Shown: positions 1 to 9,190, counted from the stretch's first letter. The stretch: 64,000 nt of DNA from Flavisolibacter ginsenosidimutans (GCF_007970805.1 NZ_CP042433.1:3658001-3722000), one strand, 5' to 3'. Translations and numbers: made by a program. Notes: generated from the letters alone by a model not told the origin.

Positions 1-9
1 AATAACAAA

Positions 10-17
10 AAGGAGAT
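10..17 (+). promoter_or_regulatory. Shine-Dalgarno-like ribosome binding site
   Basis: The sequence aaggagat lies a few bases upstream of the ATG at 23. A strong SD match is unusual here: most genes in the window have A/T-rich leaders without one, as is normal for Bacteroidota. It supports the start at 23. Confidence 0.5.
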
Positions 18-22
18 AAGAC

Positions 23-673
23 ATGAAACCGTTGCTGATTTATTGTTACGATGCGTATTGCGGCTGGTGTTACGGCTTCAGCAAAGTCATTGTGCGCATT
101 GAAGAAGAATACCGCGACAAGTTTGATTTCGACGTTTTTTCCGGCGGCATGATACTGCCCGAAAAGCCGCAGCACTTTGCATCAATGGCGAAATACATTC
201 AGGGTGCTTACAAGCGAGTGGAAGAATTAACGGGTATAAAATTCGGAGATGATTTTTTGTGGCACGTCTTTCATCCCGATGAAACCGACTGGTTTCCTTC
301 CTCTGAAATGCCCGCGATTGCGCTGTGCATCATGAAGGAATATCATCCCGACAAAGCCGTGCAGATGGCAAGCGATTTACAGTATGCATTGAATTACGAG
401 GGAAGAGATTTAACCGACGGCGAAGCCTATCGTCACCTGTTGCCCAAGTACAACATTCCCGAAGAAGCGTTTTACACGAAACTCAAAAGTGAAGAATACA
501 AAGAGAAAGCTCACTACGAATTTGCCCTGGTCAAACAATTACAGGTAACGGGTTTTCCCACCGTGCTTGCTCAAGTCAGCGATTCAAAATTTTATTTACT
601 GGCGCAAGGATATACTGATTATGAAACATTGAAAGAACGAATTGAAAAAGTATTGTCTGAGCCAGATGTCTGA
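23..673 (+). CDS. DsbA-family (FrnE-like) thioredoxin-fold oxidoreductase
   Basis: Thiol-disulfide oxidoreductase of 216 residues. The N-terminal strand is followed by a CGWC active site at residues 13-16, then a helical insertion, and a TGFPT segment near residue 180 that would supply the cis-proline of the thioredoxin fold. There is no signal peptide, so a cytoplasmic location is likely, unlike classical periplasmic DsbA. This matches the cytosolic DsbA/FrnE group, whose substrates are mostly unknown. A Shine-Dalgarno-like site precedes the ATG. The TGA stop is the first bases of the repeat element at 671-815, so the element abuts the reading frame exactly. Family call is firm; the substrate is not known. 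Confidence 0.85.
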   Translation: MKPLLIYCYDAYCGWCYGFSKVIVRIEEEYRDKFDFDVFSGGMILPEKPQHFASMAKYIQGAYKRVEELTGIKFGDDFLWHVFHPDETDWFPSSEMPAIALCIMKEYHPDKAVQMASDLQYALNYEGRDLTDGEAYRHLLPKYNIPEEAFYTKLKSEEYKEKAHYEFALVKQLQVTGFPTVLAQVSDSKFYLLAQGYTDYETLKERIEKVLSEPDV

Positions 674-815
674 ACCTCGATTGGGGTGGATTTTGAGGAT
701 TAGCAGAAAATCAAACCATCTTTATAAAGCAAGAGTCGTTCAATAATGAACGACTCTTTTTATTCCGATTAATCCATTTAATCCACCCCAATCGCGGTTC
801 AAACAATCACGGTTC
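671..815. repeat. MITE-like palindromic element, copy A
   Basis: An outer inverted repeat (672-692 against 780-800, 20 of 21 pairs) encloses an inner hairpin (731-741/748-758). The element resembles 9047-9190 over its whole length: same CTGAACC left end, identical 11-bp inner stem, same ATCACGGTTC right end. The left end supplies the TGA of the upstream gene; the right end stops just short of the stop of the convergent gene at 822. No transposase is encoded, so it looks like a non-autonomous element that also serves as a terminator. Confidence 0.7.
731..762. terminator. Bidirectional intrinsic terminator inside repeat copy A
   Basis: An 11-bp perfect stem (731-741/748-758) with loop AATAAT is followed by a T run on the plus strand. 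On the minus strand the run is poorer. It separates the convergent genes ending at 673 and 822. Confidence 0.75.
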
Positions 816-821
816 GACATT

Positions 822-3764
822 TTAGAACCGCGGGCCGTCGCCAAAATTTCTTCCGCCTTCACCGCGGTTCATCGCCCTGGCGGAAGCCGTTCCAAAATTG
901 CGCAGGTTATAAGTAAACGTGAGCAGCAGGTATTGACGTAGCACGGTGCTTTGCACGTCTTCAATGTACGTTTCGGTTACGTTGCGGGTGATGCTTTGGT
1001 TTTGCCGCAGCAGGTCAAACACGCTCAGTTTTAATTCGCCTTTGCGGTCTTTCAAAAACTTTTTGCCCGCCGACATGTTCCAAAGCGTGTAGTTCTGGTT
1101 GTAGCCTTGCGTTAAGCCGTTGTATAATTGATTGCTGATGTCGTTCTGAAAAAACCAGCCGTTTTTCGACAAGAGGTTTAATTGCACACCGGCCACGTGC
1201 TGAAAATAGCTGTCATTGTACTGCGGCTGAATGTCATTCTCCGCCTTGTTAAAATTAGCCGTGTACGAAACCGTAAAGTCAACGTACTGGCTGATATTGC
1301 TGGCAATGACAGCGCCGGCTGTGTACGTGGTGTTTCTTGAAATATTGGTAACACCGTTGATGCTTCCCGGCAGGCGGCTAAAGGTTACGCCGCCGTTCAG
1401 GTTAACGTTTGATTTAATGACGTGCATCGGAAACGCAAAGGTGAGAAAGGAACGTACGCTGCGATAACCATCAAGGTTTACCGGTACCGTTAATTGTTCG
1501 CCTGCCGACAAGGGAATTTGCCGGTTGTTAATATGAACCGCTATATCTCTGGTTGTTGAATCAATGTACGTAGCGTTGGAAATATAGTCGTTGGCGGTTT
1601 GGTAAAACAAGTTGGCCACAAACAAAATTCCTTTCGTAGGATTTGTGTACGTATAGCGTCCGTTCACTGTGTTGGACAACTGCTGTTTTAAGTCAGGATT
1701 GCCGGCCGTAATGTAAGGCCGGTTGGTGACGTCAACGACATCGGAAAGCTGCGTAACCGAAGGGTTGTTTGTGTTGGCTCGGTAGAACAGCCGCACGCTG
1801 CTTCGCGTAGAAAGTTTTAAGCGCACCATGGCATTGGGCAAAACGTTTGAAAACGATTTGTTCACGTTCAACGCCCTTGGAAAAGTTTGGTCGCTCAGCA
1901 GGTTGTTGTGCTGGTAATTAGCGCCGAAAGAAAGCTGGTTGTCCCTGTCGCCGTAGCGGTAGGCAAGACCGGCACTTTGCGTTTTTGTAGTGTTGTCAAA
2001 ACGGTTGGAAAGTGTTGTGTCAAAGAGTGTGTATTTGCCGTTGGCGTCGTTGCGAAAGGCTTGCTGATCGGCCTTGCTTTTTGAATAAGACGGACTGTAA
2101 TTGACTTGCAGTTGCGATTTCAGTCCCAGCGGCTCTGTGTAAACAAGGTTTGCCGAAAGCTGGTAGCCGTTGCTGTTCTGATCGGTGAAGCGGTTGTTTA
2201 CAGTGTCGCGCCAGTTGTTTAACGAATCAAAGCGGCGCTGAAGGCTGTTGGTGTACGTACCGCCCGTTCGGTCGTTTGAAGACGTGTTCAGGTTAATGGA
2301 AAACGTTCTTCCGCGTTTGGCAAAGGAGTGACGGTAAAGAATGGTGTTGTTTAAATTATTGCCCGTGCGGTTGCTGTTGGTGTTGTTGGTTGTTGCGCCA
2401 ATGTTTTTGGTTCCGGCAATACTGTTGGTGGTAACGGTTTGATTCGAATTGTTGTTTTGAAAACTTAGATTGGGCATAAAAAGAATTTGGTTGGCCGAAT
2501 CCAATTTCCATTCAATCCGCATGTTTACGCGGTTGTTGTTGTTGTTGCTTGAGCTGTTGGTTGCCTGGTTGTACACCGTCCCCGAATAATACTGCTGGCT
2601 GGAAGTCGAGTTGGTGGTGTTGCCCGTGTTGTTAAAGAAATAACTGCCGGTAACGGTTAGCTTTTTCCCCCACATGTCGGAATAGTTAATACCGAAAGCA
2701 TTTGTCTTGTTAATGCCCGCCTGCTGACCCACCAAAAAGTTTGCGTTACTTCCAAAACCACCAAAATTTCCACCGCCGCCAAAGCCGCCGCTGCCTTGCC
2801 CGCGGTTGCCACCGCCACCGCCTCTTGCGCCACGTGGTCCGCCGCCACCACCGCCGCCGCGTTGTGCGTTGGAGGTTACGCCCAACAAATCCTGTTGCGA
2901 AAAATTTTGCTGGTTTACGTTGTTGAAATTGCCGACAACAGAAATGCGCCGGTTGTTTTTAAAGATGGTTGCGTTGCCGCCCGCAGCGTACCGGTCATCG
3001 GTGCCGTAGCCCGCAAACACGCGGCCATACTGGCCGTTGCGCATATTGGCCTTGGTAACAATGTTAATGCTTTTGGTAGCGCTGCCATCGTCAAAACCGG
3101 TGAAAGCCGCCTGGTCGCTAAGACGGTCGAAGACTTGAATTTTGTCCACGATCTCTGCGGGTAAATTTCGCAGTGCGGCCGTCGCATCATCGCCAAATAA
3201 ATCGCGACCGTCAATAGTGACTTTCTGCACCACATCGCCCTGCGCTTTTACTTGTCCGTTTTCAACGGTAATGCCCGGCATTTTTTTCACCAGGTCTTCG
3301 GTTGATGCATCGGGATTTACTTTGTATTGGCTGGCGTCCATTTGAAGCGTATCAGCCTTTTGCACCGCCGGCGGCACCCGTGACGTAATAACTACTGTAG
3401 CCAAATCTTTAGACGAACCCGGAACCAACGTAACAGACAAGTTCATAATGCCCATGCCGGTTGAATCAAGACGAACATTGCTGGAATCAAGGCGAATGCT
3501 TCGTATCACGTCGCCGTAACCCACGAAGGAAACGGAAAGCAGAAAACTGTCTTTGGAAAGATTTTGAAAAGAAAAACGGCCGGCCGCATCGCTTAAGGCA
3601 GTGCGGGCAAACGAAGAGTCCGTCAGGCTTTTCAGCTTCACGCTGGCACCGCTTAAAACCGTTCCGGCTTGCTGGTCTTTCACGGTTCCGCTGAGGGTAT
3701 ATTGTGCGTACAAAGCTTGTCCAACAAACAACACAATGATCAAGGGTAAAATTCGTCTGTACAT
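822..3764 (-). CDS. Outer-membrane beta-barrel protein, TonB-receptor-like, with carboxypeptidase-regulatory N-domain
   Basis: A 980-residue outer-membrane protein. A signal peptide (about 1-20) is followed by a carboxypeptidase-D regulatory-like beta-sandwich (about 23-110), a plug-like region around 120-235 with a conserved KMPGI motif and IDGRDLFGDD, and a long Asn/Thr-rich barrel. It belongs to the TonB-receptor-like outer membrane beta-barrel group of Bacteroidota, not to a classical siderophore receptor. No SusD partner lies next to it, so it is not a standard SusCD pair. Residues about 300-342 are an unusual Gly/Arg/Asn-rich low-complexity insert, and the C-terminus is also Gly/Arg-rich. 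The substrate cannot be inferred. Confidence 0.85.
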   Translation of the reverse strand: MYRRILPLIIVLFVGQALYAQYTLSGTVKDQQAGTVLSGASVKLKSLTDSSFARTALSDAAGRFSFQNLSKDSFLLSVSFVGYGDVIRSIRLDSSNVRLDSTGMGIMNLSVTLVPGSSKDLATVVITSRVPPAVQKADTLQMDASQYKVNPDASTEDLVKKMPGITVENGQVKAQGDVVQKVTIDGRDLFGDDATAALRNLPAEIVDKIQVFDRLSDQAAFTGFDDGSATKSINIVTKANMRNGQYGRVFAGYGTDDRYAAGGNATIFKNNRRISVVGNFNNVNQQNFSQQDLLGVTSNAQRGGGGGGGPRGARGGGGGNRGQGSGGFGGGGNFGGFGSNANFLVGQQAGINKTNAFGINYSDMWGKKLTVTGSYFFNNTGNTTNSTSSQQYYSGTVYNQATNSSSNNNNNRVNMRIEWKLDSANQILFMPNLSFQNNNSNQTVTTNSIAGTKNIGATTNNTNSNRTGNNLNNTILYRHSFAKRGRTFSINLNTSSNDRTGGTYTNSLQRRFDSLNNWRDTVNNRFTDQNSNGYQLSANLVYTEPLGLKSQLQVNYSPSYSKSKADQQAFRNDANGKYTLFDTTLSNRFDNTTKTQSAGLAYRYGDRDNQLSFGANYQHNNLLSDQTFPRALNVNKSFSNVLPNAMVRLKLSTRSSVRLFYRANTNNPSVTQLSDVVDVTNRPYITAGNPDLKQQLSNTVNGRYTYTNPTKGILFVANLFYQTANDYISNATYIDSTTRDIAVHINNRQIPLSAGEQLTVPVNLDGYRSVRSFLTFAFPMHVIKSNVNLNGGVTFSRLPGSINGVTNISRNTTYTAGAVIASNISQYVDFTVSYTANFNKAENDIQPQYNDSYFQHVAGVQLNLLSKNGWFFQNDISNQLYNGLTQGYNQNYTLWNMSAGKKFLKDRKGELKLSVFDLLRQNQSITRNVTETYIEDVQSTVLRQYLLLTFTYNLRNFGTASARAMNRGEGGRNFGDGPRF

Positions 3765-3977
3765 AAGATGTATTAAAAAACCAAAGACAAAAGTCCGTAA
3801 AAATGATGCCGCGCAACGCAGCGCACAGGTTAATTAAGGCTAATAAAACCGCTTAGCTAATGTGCTGATGTGAAGATTAGCAGCTTGACTTGCGTCAGCG
3901 TGAAGACATGCCCTTGCCTTGTTCAGAAAAAATTTCGTACGGAGCAAAGAAGACAAGGATTTGCTCAATAGCGAACC

Positions 3978-4002
3978 GAACGTACAAGAGTGCGACGCAA
4001 CG
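3978..4002 (+). repeat. 25-mer intergenic repeat, copy 1
   Basis: This 25-mer (begins GAACGTACAAG, ends GCGACGCAACG) recurs at 59939-59963 with one mismatch, also in a non-coding gap. No known binding motif matches it by eye. Confidence 0.6.
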
Positions 4003-4112
4003 TAAGCTGAATGGATAGACGAACTTCTGGCTTATAAAACATGACGCCGTTCCAAGAATGGCCGAAGAACAAAACTTTCTTGGGCTTGCGTCGCCCTTTA
4101 AGATGCAGGAGG

Positions 4113-4120
4113 TATCTTTG
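4113..4120 (+). promoter_or_regulatory. Bacteroidota -7 box TATCTTTG
   Basis: Exact match to the TAnnTTTG -7 element of Bacteroidota sigma factors, about 20 bp before the DUF5606 ATG at 4140. A clear -33 TTG at the usual 19-21 bp spacing is not present. A second match, TATTTTTG at 4131-4138, directly abuts the start codon. Confidence 0.5.
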
Positions 4121-4139
4121 ACGCCCAAAATATTTTTGT

Positions 4140-4673
4140 ATGGAGTATAGCAGAATTGTTGCCGTAACCGGAATGCCGGGATTGTACGAGATCGTTAGCA
4201 GCAAAAGCGACGGCGCTGTGGTGCGTTCGCTTGAGGACGGAAGCACCAAGTTTGTTTCGAGCCGCGTGCACAATTTGTCGCACCTCGAAAGCATTGAGAT
4301 TTACACAACCGGCGAAAACACTTCTCTGTCGGATGTTTTTGCCGCCATGAAAAATAACGGCGAGGCAAAGCCGGATGTGAAAGACAACAAAGCCCTGCGG
4401 GCTTACTTTGAAAAAGTTTATCCCGAGATGGATTTTGACCGCGTGTACACCAGCGATATGAAGAAGATGGTGCTTTGGTTTAGCGTTCTGGAAAAACACG
4501 ACATTGACTTTACGCCGCAGGAAAATGAAACCGAAGAAGGCGAGGAAAAGAACGTAGCCGATACGCTTGAAGCCGCTGGCGAAAAAGTGGTGCTTGACGT
4601 AGCGCCTGATACCGTTCCGGAAGCCGCAGAAACAAAGACTACCAAGGGAAGAAAGAAGAAAAGCGAAGAATAA
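4140..4673 (+). CDS. DUF5606 family protein
   Basis: A 177-residue protein. The N-terminal half (ending near residue 75) is the conserved part: an SH3/KOW-like strand pattern starting YSRIVAVTGMPGLYEI with a later HLESIEIYT, followed by a helical segment to about 125. This matches DUF5606, which is almost restricted to Bacteroidota and has no established function. The C-terminal 50 residues are acidic, then Lys-rich and probably disordered. There is no signal peptide, so it is cytosolic. It lies upstream of the M3 peptidase on the same strand, but a palindrome at 4676-4745 sits between them. Family call is good; function unknown. Confidence 0.8.
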   Translation: MEYSRIVAVTGMPGLYEIVSSKSDGAVVRSLEDGSTKFVSSRVHNLSHLESIEIYTTGENTSLSDVFAAMKNNGEAKPDVKDNKALRAYFEKVYPEMDFDRVYTSDMKKMVLWFSVLEKHDIDFTPQENETEEGEEKNVADTLEAAGEKVVLDVAPDTVPEAAETKTTKGRKKKSEE

Positions 4674-4675
4674 AT

Positions 4676-4745
4676 GACGGATGAAAGATGGCAGATGACG
4701 GCAGTGATTGAAAGTTCTGTCATCCTTCATCTGTCATCAGTCATC
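4676..4745. repeat. Imperfect intergenic palindrome of GATGACAG-type units
   Basis: Arms 4676-4704 and 4717-4745 pair imperfectly (roughly 21 of 29). Each arm is built from degenerate units resembling GATGAAAG, GATGACGG and GATGACAG. It starts two bases after the DUF5606 stop codon and creates a spurious in-frame N-terminal extension of the next gene. A closely similar unit set appears at 60785-60846. Confidence 0.55.
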
Positions 4746-4781
4746 TTTCTGCAATCCTTAACCATAAACGATCTACGACAC

Positions 4782-6518
4782 ATGCAATACACAGCCAACA
4801 TAACGAGCATTCCGCGTTCGTACCTGCCAAAGAATTTTAAGATAAGCGATTGGGCTGCGCTGGAACCATTTTTCAAAGAACTTTTGGAAAGGCCGCTTCA
4901 GTCGAAAGCTGACTTGGAAAAGTGGTTGCAAGACGTTAGCGAACTGGAAGCCGTGATCAGCGAAGACGCGGCCTGGCGTCAGATACGCATGACCTGCGAT
5001 ACCGAGAACAAAGAACTCGAAAATGCTTTCACGTTTTTTGTAACGGAGATTGAGCCGCGCATGAAACCTTATGCGGACAAACTCAATCGCAAGCTGGTGG
5101 AGAACGAATACACGAAAACGCTGGAAGGCGATGCGTACAAAGTGTATTTGCGCAACGTAAAAAAAAGCATCGAGCTTTTTCGCGAAGCGAACATTCCGCT
5201 GCAATCGGAGATTGCGGTGCTTGCGCAACAATACGGCGTTATCAACGGCAAGATGAGCGTGGAAGTGCAAGGCCAGGAATACACCCTGCAACAAGCCGCA
5301 AAGTTTTTGGAAAACCCGAATCGCGGGTTACGTGAAGAAGTTTACCGCAAGATTCAGGAGCGCCGCTTGCAGGACAAAGAGCAGTTGAATGATTTGTTTA
5401 CAAAGCTTATTGGCCTTCGCGATAAGGTGGCAAAGAACGCAGGGTTCCAAAACTATCGCGATTACAAGTTTGCCGACCTTGGCCGCTTCGATTATACAAA
5501 AGAAGACTGCTTTCAATTTCAGGAAGCGGTAAAGACACAGGTGCGTCCGCTGGTAGATTTCATTTACGACCGCAAGCGGCAGAAGTTGGGATTGGATTCG
5601 CTTCGTCCCTGGGATACCGAAGCGGAACCAGAGGGAGTGAAGCTATTAACGCCTTTTGCCACCGGCGAAGAATTGGTAAACAAAACCATTGAATGCTTTA
5701 CCCGCATGAATCCCTTTTTTGGTGAATGCCTTACCAAGATGAAAGAGATGGGACGATTGGATTTGGATTCACGCAAAGGCAAAGCACCCGGTGGTTACAA
5801 TTGCCCGCTGCCCGAAACCGGTGCGCCGTTTATTTTCATGAACGCCGCGGGGCAAATGAGCGACGTGACCACGATGGTGCACGAAGGTGGCCACGCCATT
5901 CACTCCTTTCTTGCACACGAATTGCCGCTCACGGCTTTCAAAGAATACCCGATGGAGATTGCGGAAGTGGCTAGCATGACGATGGAACTTTTCAGCATGG
6001 ATTATTGGGATGTTTTCTTCGACAACGAAGAAGACTTGCAAAGAGCGAAGCAACATCAACTCGAAAGAGTGATCACCATCTTTCCGTGGATTGCAACGAT
6101 TGACAAGTTTCAACATTGGGTGTACGAAAATCCGAATCACACCCTGGAAGAAAGAGAAGAGAACTGGCGCAGCATTTTGAATGATTATACGTCCATTGCA
6201 CTGGATGTTTCGGGGCTGGAAGAATACCGCAAGTTTAGCTGGCAACGGCAGTTGCATTTGTACGAAGTTCCGTTTTATTACATCGAATACGGCATTGCGC
6301 AATTGGGCGCTATTGGTCTTTGGAAACAGTTCAAAGAAGACAAAGACAAAGCCATCAACAATTACATCAATGCCTTGAAACTTGGCGGCACCAAAACGCT
6401 TCCGCAATTGTACGAAGCGGCCGGATTGAAGTTTAGCTTTTCACCGGATTACATCAGCGAGTTGATGTTGTTTGTGCAGGGAGAAATGGAGAAGGTGACA
6501 AGGCCGGCGGTGAAGTGA
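4782..6518 (+). CDS. M3 family oligoendopeptidase
   Basis: Zinc metallopeptidase of 578 residues, cytosolic by lack of a signal peptide, predicted to cleave oligopeptides. The HEGGH zinc motif is at residues 367-371 and the third-ligand glutamate lies in the following helix (EIAEVASMTMELF, about 390-400). The length matches PepF-type M3 enzymes. An in-frame ATG exists at 4674, but its first 36 residues would be encoded by the palindrome at 4676-4745. MQYTANITS at 4782 is therefore the better start. It is followed by a strong terminator at 6539-6564. Confidence 0.9.
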   Translation: MQYTANITSIPRSYLPKNFKISDWAALEPFFKELLERPLQSKADLEKWLQDVSELEAVISEDAAWRQIRMTCDTENKELENAFTFFVTEIEPRMKPYADKLNRKLVENEYTKTLEGDAYKVYLRNVKKSIELFREANIPLQSEIAVLAQQYGVINGKMSVEVQGQEYTLQQAAKFLENPNRGLREEVYRKIQERRLQDKEQLNDLFTKLIGLRDKVAKNAGFQNYRDYKFADLGRFDYTKEDCFQFQEAVKTQVRPLVDFIYDRKRQKLGLDSLRPWDTEAEPEGVKLLTPFATGEELVNKTIECFTRMNPFFGECLTKMKEMGRLDLDSRKGKAPGGYNCPLPETGAPFIFMNAAGQMSDVTTMVHEGGHAIHSFLAHELPLTAFKEYPMEIAEVASMTMELFSMDYWDVFFDNEEDLQRAKQHQLERVITIFPWIATIDKFQHWVYENPNHTLEEREENWRSILNDYTSIALDVSGLEEYRKFSWQRQLHLYEVPFYYIEYGIAQLGAIGLWKQFKEDKDKAINNYINALKLGGTKTLPQLYEAAGLKFSFSPDYISELMLFVQGEMEKVTRPAVK

Positions 6519-6538
6519 ACTTCTTCAAATTAATTTTC

Positions 6539-6567
6539 AAAGCCTTTCCACCGCGAAAGGCTTTTTA
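6539..6567 (+). terminator. Intrinsic terminator after M3 peptidase
   Basis: A 10-bp stem (6539-6548 with 6555-6564) is followed by a T-rich tail, 20 bases after the stop at 6518. Confidence 0.85.
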
Positions 6568-6634
6568 TTTTATGCTTTCTCTCGTGCTGAACTTTGTTCT
6601 CTCCTAACTTTAGTTTCTTCAAACATTCGCCATC

Positions 6635-9049
6635 ATGAAAAAACTTTTCCTCTTTCTTTTTTTCCTTTCCTGTGCATTCGCGCAAGCACAAACCGATGCG
6701 GGCTACAAGCTGCCGCCGAAAGACATTGCCGGCTTGCTGCTGGCCAAACCCACACCGGCCGTTAGTCTCGACAGCAAAGCCGAGTGGATGCTGCTCAGCG
6801 AACGCAATCCTTATCCAACGGTTGAAGAATTGGGCCAACCCGAACTGCGCATTGCAGGCTTGCGTTTGAATCCTGCAAACTTTTCACCGAGCCGGCAAAT
6901 CTTCATCAACAACTTTCGCTTGAAGAATATAAAAGCCGGAAAAGAATTTACGGTAAGCGGCCTGCCGCAAAATTTGCTGGCTTCAAACATTAGTTGGAAT
7001 CCGGTGGAAAAGAAGATTGCGTTTTTAAACACAGCAGCCGACCGCGTGGATTTGTACGTGATTGACGTGGCCACGCAAAAAGCAACGAAGCTTAATAAGC
7101 AAGCGGTAAACAATACACTTGGCGCTGCTTACACGTGGATAGACGATAACACGATTTTGTATAAAGCCACAACCGCGGCACCTTCAGCAGCACCAAAGAA
7201 AAACATTACACCCAAAGGACCAGCCGTTCAGGAAAACTATGGTAAAGTCGCGCCCAGCGCTACGTTTCAAGACTTGATTAAAACGCCGTACGACGAAGAG
7301 GCGTTTCAGTTTTATGGAACCTCGCAATTGGTGAAGAATACGAATGGCGTTGAAACCCAAATCGGTTCACCGGCCATTTATCTTTCCACGGCTTTATCGC
7401 CCGACAAACATTATCTGCTGGAAAGAATCATTCACAAACCTTTTTCTTACCTCGTCACGGTTGGTGGTTTTCCGTCTACTGTTGTAATTGCAGACATGAG
7501 CGGAAAAACGTTGAAACAATTGGCTGATCTGCCGTCGAGCGAAGGCACGCCAAGCGGTTACGACAATACGCAAAATGTTCCGCGAGGCTTTGACTGGCGC
7601 GATGACGAACCCGCAACCATCGTATGGGCGCAACCACTTGACAGCGGCTTGATCAAAAAGCAGGTTGATTATCACGATGCCGTTTATGCTTTGTCATCGC
7701 CGTTTACCGGCGAACCGAAAATGTTGTTTAAAACAACGATGCGCTATCGCGGTACAGCGTGGGGCAATCCAACGCTTGCGCTTGTGAACGAAGGCCTGCG
7801 CTCTAAACAAACGATGCGGGTGAGCCGTTACAACCCTTCCACCGGAGAAGTGGAAAAGCTGTACGACCTGAATCAAACCGATGCCTACAACAATCCCGGC
7901 GAACCGGTGACAAAGAAGAACGCTTTTGGAAGAGACGTGATCATCACCGTTGACAACGGAACAAAACTGCTGATGAACAATCCCGTTGGTTCATCGGCAA
8001 AAGGCGACCTGCCTTTTCTTGCCAAATACGATCTAACAGCGAAGAAAAACGACATCATCTGGCGTTGTCCCGAAGGAAGCTATGAGTATGTTGTTGACGT
8101 GATTGACCCGCAAACGTTGACCGTCGTTACCCGTAAAGAAACGCAAACCGATGTGCCCAATTTCTACCTTAAAGATTTGCTGCGCCGCATTGCCGACCAG
8201 CCCATCACGCAGTTTCAAAATCCATATCCACAACTGGTGGGTGTAACCAAGCAAAAAGTTTTTTACAAGCGTGCCGACGGCGTTGACCTCACCGGCGATT
8301 TGTATTTGCCCAAAGGCTACAACAAAGACAAAGACGGTCCCTTGCCGGTGGTGATGTGGGCTTATCCGCGTGAGTTTAATTCGGCGGCCGATGCCGCACA
8401 GGTACGCGGTTCGCAAAACAGATTCACAACAATCAGTTGGGCTTCGCCGGTGTTTTATGTAACGCAAGGCTATGCGGTGTTGGACAATGCCGAGATGCCG
8501 ATCGTGGCCAAAGATTCTACTACAAAACCGAATGACAATTTTGTAGAACAGCTTCGATTGAATGCCGAAGCTGCAATAAATAAGTTGAGCGAAATGGGCG
8601 TAGGCGATCGCAACCGCGTAGCGGTTGGCGGTCACAGTTACGGTGCGTTTATGACGGCCAATCTTTTGGCGCATACGAACCTTTTCAAAGCCGGCATTGC
8701 CCGCAGCGGTGCGTACAACCGAACCCTTACACCCTTTGGTTTTCAAAACGAGGAACGCACTTTTTGGCAGGCGCCGGATTTATACATGAAGATGAGTCCT
8801 TTTACCTATGCCGATAAAATAAAAACGCCGCTGTTGTTGATTCACGGCGAGGCCGATGACAACCCCGGCACTTTTCCCATCAACAGCGAACGTTTGTTCA
8901 ACGCCATTAAAGGCAACGGCGGCACGGTGAAATTTGTGCTGTTGCCTTACGAAGCACACAGCTATCGCGGCAAAGAAAATTTGTTGCACATGCTGGCCGA
9001 GCAAAATGCCTGGTTGGAGAAATATGTGAAAGGAGTAAAGGCTTTCTGA
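6635..9049 (+). CDS. S9D-type prolyl oligopeptidase family (glutamyl endopeptidase-like)
   Basis: Exported serine peptidase of 804 residues. A signal peptide (about 1-19, ending AFAQAQ) is followed by a beta-propeller region to about 540 and an alpha/beta-hydrolase domain. The triad can be placed as Ser668 in GGHSYGAFM, Asp741 or Asp742 in HGEADDNPG, and His775 in YEAHSYRG. The segment around the nucleophile, continuing IARSGAYNRTLTPFGFQNE, closely resembles plant chloroplast glutamyl endopeptidase (MEROPS S9D), so cleavage after Glu is plausible but inferred. Its TGA stop comes from the left end of repeat copy B (9047-9190). Confidence 0.88.
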   Translation: MKKLFLFLFFLSCAFAQAQTDAGYKLPPKDIAGLLLAKPTPAVSLDSKAEWMLLSERNPYPTVEELGQPELRIAGLRLNPANFSPSRQIFINNFRLKNIKAGKEFTVSGLPQNLLASNISWNPVEKKIAFLNTAADRVDLYVIDVATQKATKLNKQAVNNTLGAAYTWIDDNTILYKATTAAPSAAPKKNITPKGPAVQENYGKVAPSATFQDLIKTPYDEEAFQFYGTSQLVKNTNGVETQIGSPAIYLSTALSPDKHYLLERIIHKPFSYLVTVGGFPSTVVIADMSGKTLKQLADLPSSEGTPSGYDNTQNVPRGFDWRDDEPATIVWAQPLDSGLIKKQVDYHDAVYALSSPFTGEPKMLFKTTMRYRGTAWGNPTLALVNEGLRSKQTMRVSRYNPSTGEVEKLYDLNQTDAYNNPGEPVTKKNAFGRDVIITVDNGTKLLMNNPVGSSAKGDLPFLAKYDLTAKKNDIIWRCPEGSYEYVVDVIDPQTLTVVTRKETQTDVPNFYLKDLLRRIADQPITQFQNPYPQLVGVTKQKVFYKRADGVDLTGDLYLPKGYNKDKDGPLPVVMWAYPREFNSAADAAQVRGSQNRFTTISWASPVFYVTQGYAVLDNAEMPIVAKDSTTKPNDNFVEQLRLNAEAAINKLSEMGVGDRNRVAVGGHSYGAFMTANLLAHTNLFKAGIARSGAYNRTLTPFGFQNEERTFWQAPDLYMKMSPFTYADKIKTPLLLIHGEADDNPGTFPINSERLFNAIKGNGGTVKFVLLPYEAHSYRGKENLLHMLAEQNAWLEKYVKGVKAF

Positions 9050-9190
9050 ACCATGATTTGGTGGAGTTGAAGGATCAGAAAGAAATAGAAAATTTTTATA
9101 AGGCAAGAGTCGTTCTTTGATGAACGACTCTTTTTTTTCTGCAAAATCTTATTAATCTACCCAAGCCATGATTCGGACATCACGGTTCAG
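9047..9190. repeat. MITE-like palindromic element, copy B
   Basis: Second copy of the element at 671-815, more diverged in the arms but with an identical inner stem and the same ends. Its left TGA (9047-9049) is the stop of the S9D peptidase. Its right end (ATCACGGTTCAG) encodes the last residues and stop of the Fur-family protein on the minus strand. Both convergent genes therefore terminate inside the element. Confidence 0.7.
9105..9138. terminator. Intrinsic terminator inside repeat copy B
   Basis: An 11-bp perfect stem (9105-9115/9122-9132) with loop TTTGAT is followed by a run of T. The stem is identical to copy A but the loop differs. It serves the convergent pair ending at 9049 and 9180. 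Confidence 0.8.

Larger units (their letters stand above)
3765..4139. other. Divergent intergenic region, no gene seen
   Basis: These 375 bases separate the divergent starts at 3764 and 4140. I see no credible coding frame. They contain one copy of a 25-mer repeat (3978-4002), a small inverted repeat GCTAAT/ATTAGC around 3855-3880, and promoter-like boxes at 4113-4120 and 4131-4138. Confidence 0.6.

Noticed and set aside
671..815. Simple terminator only
   Set aside because: The similarity to 9047-9190 extends over the outer arms and both ends, so it is a repeated element and not just a hairpin.
4674..4781. N-terminal extension of the M3 peptidase
   Set aside because: The codons come from a palindrome of degenerate units and resemble no part of the family. 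The family-typical start is at 4782.
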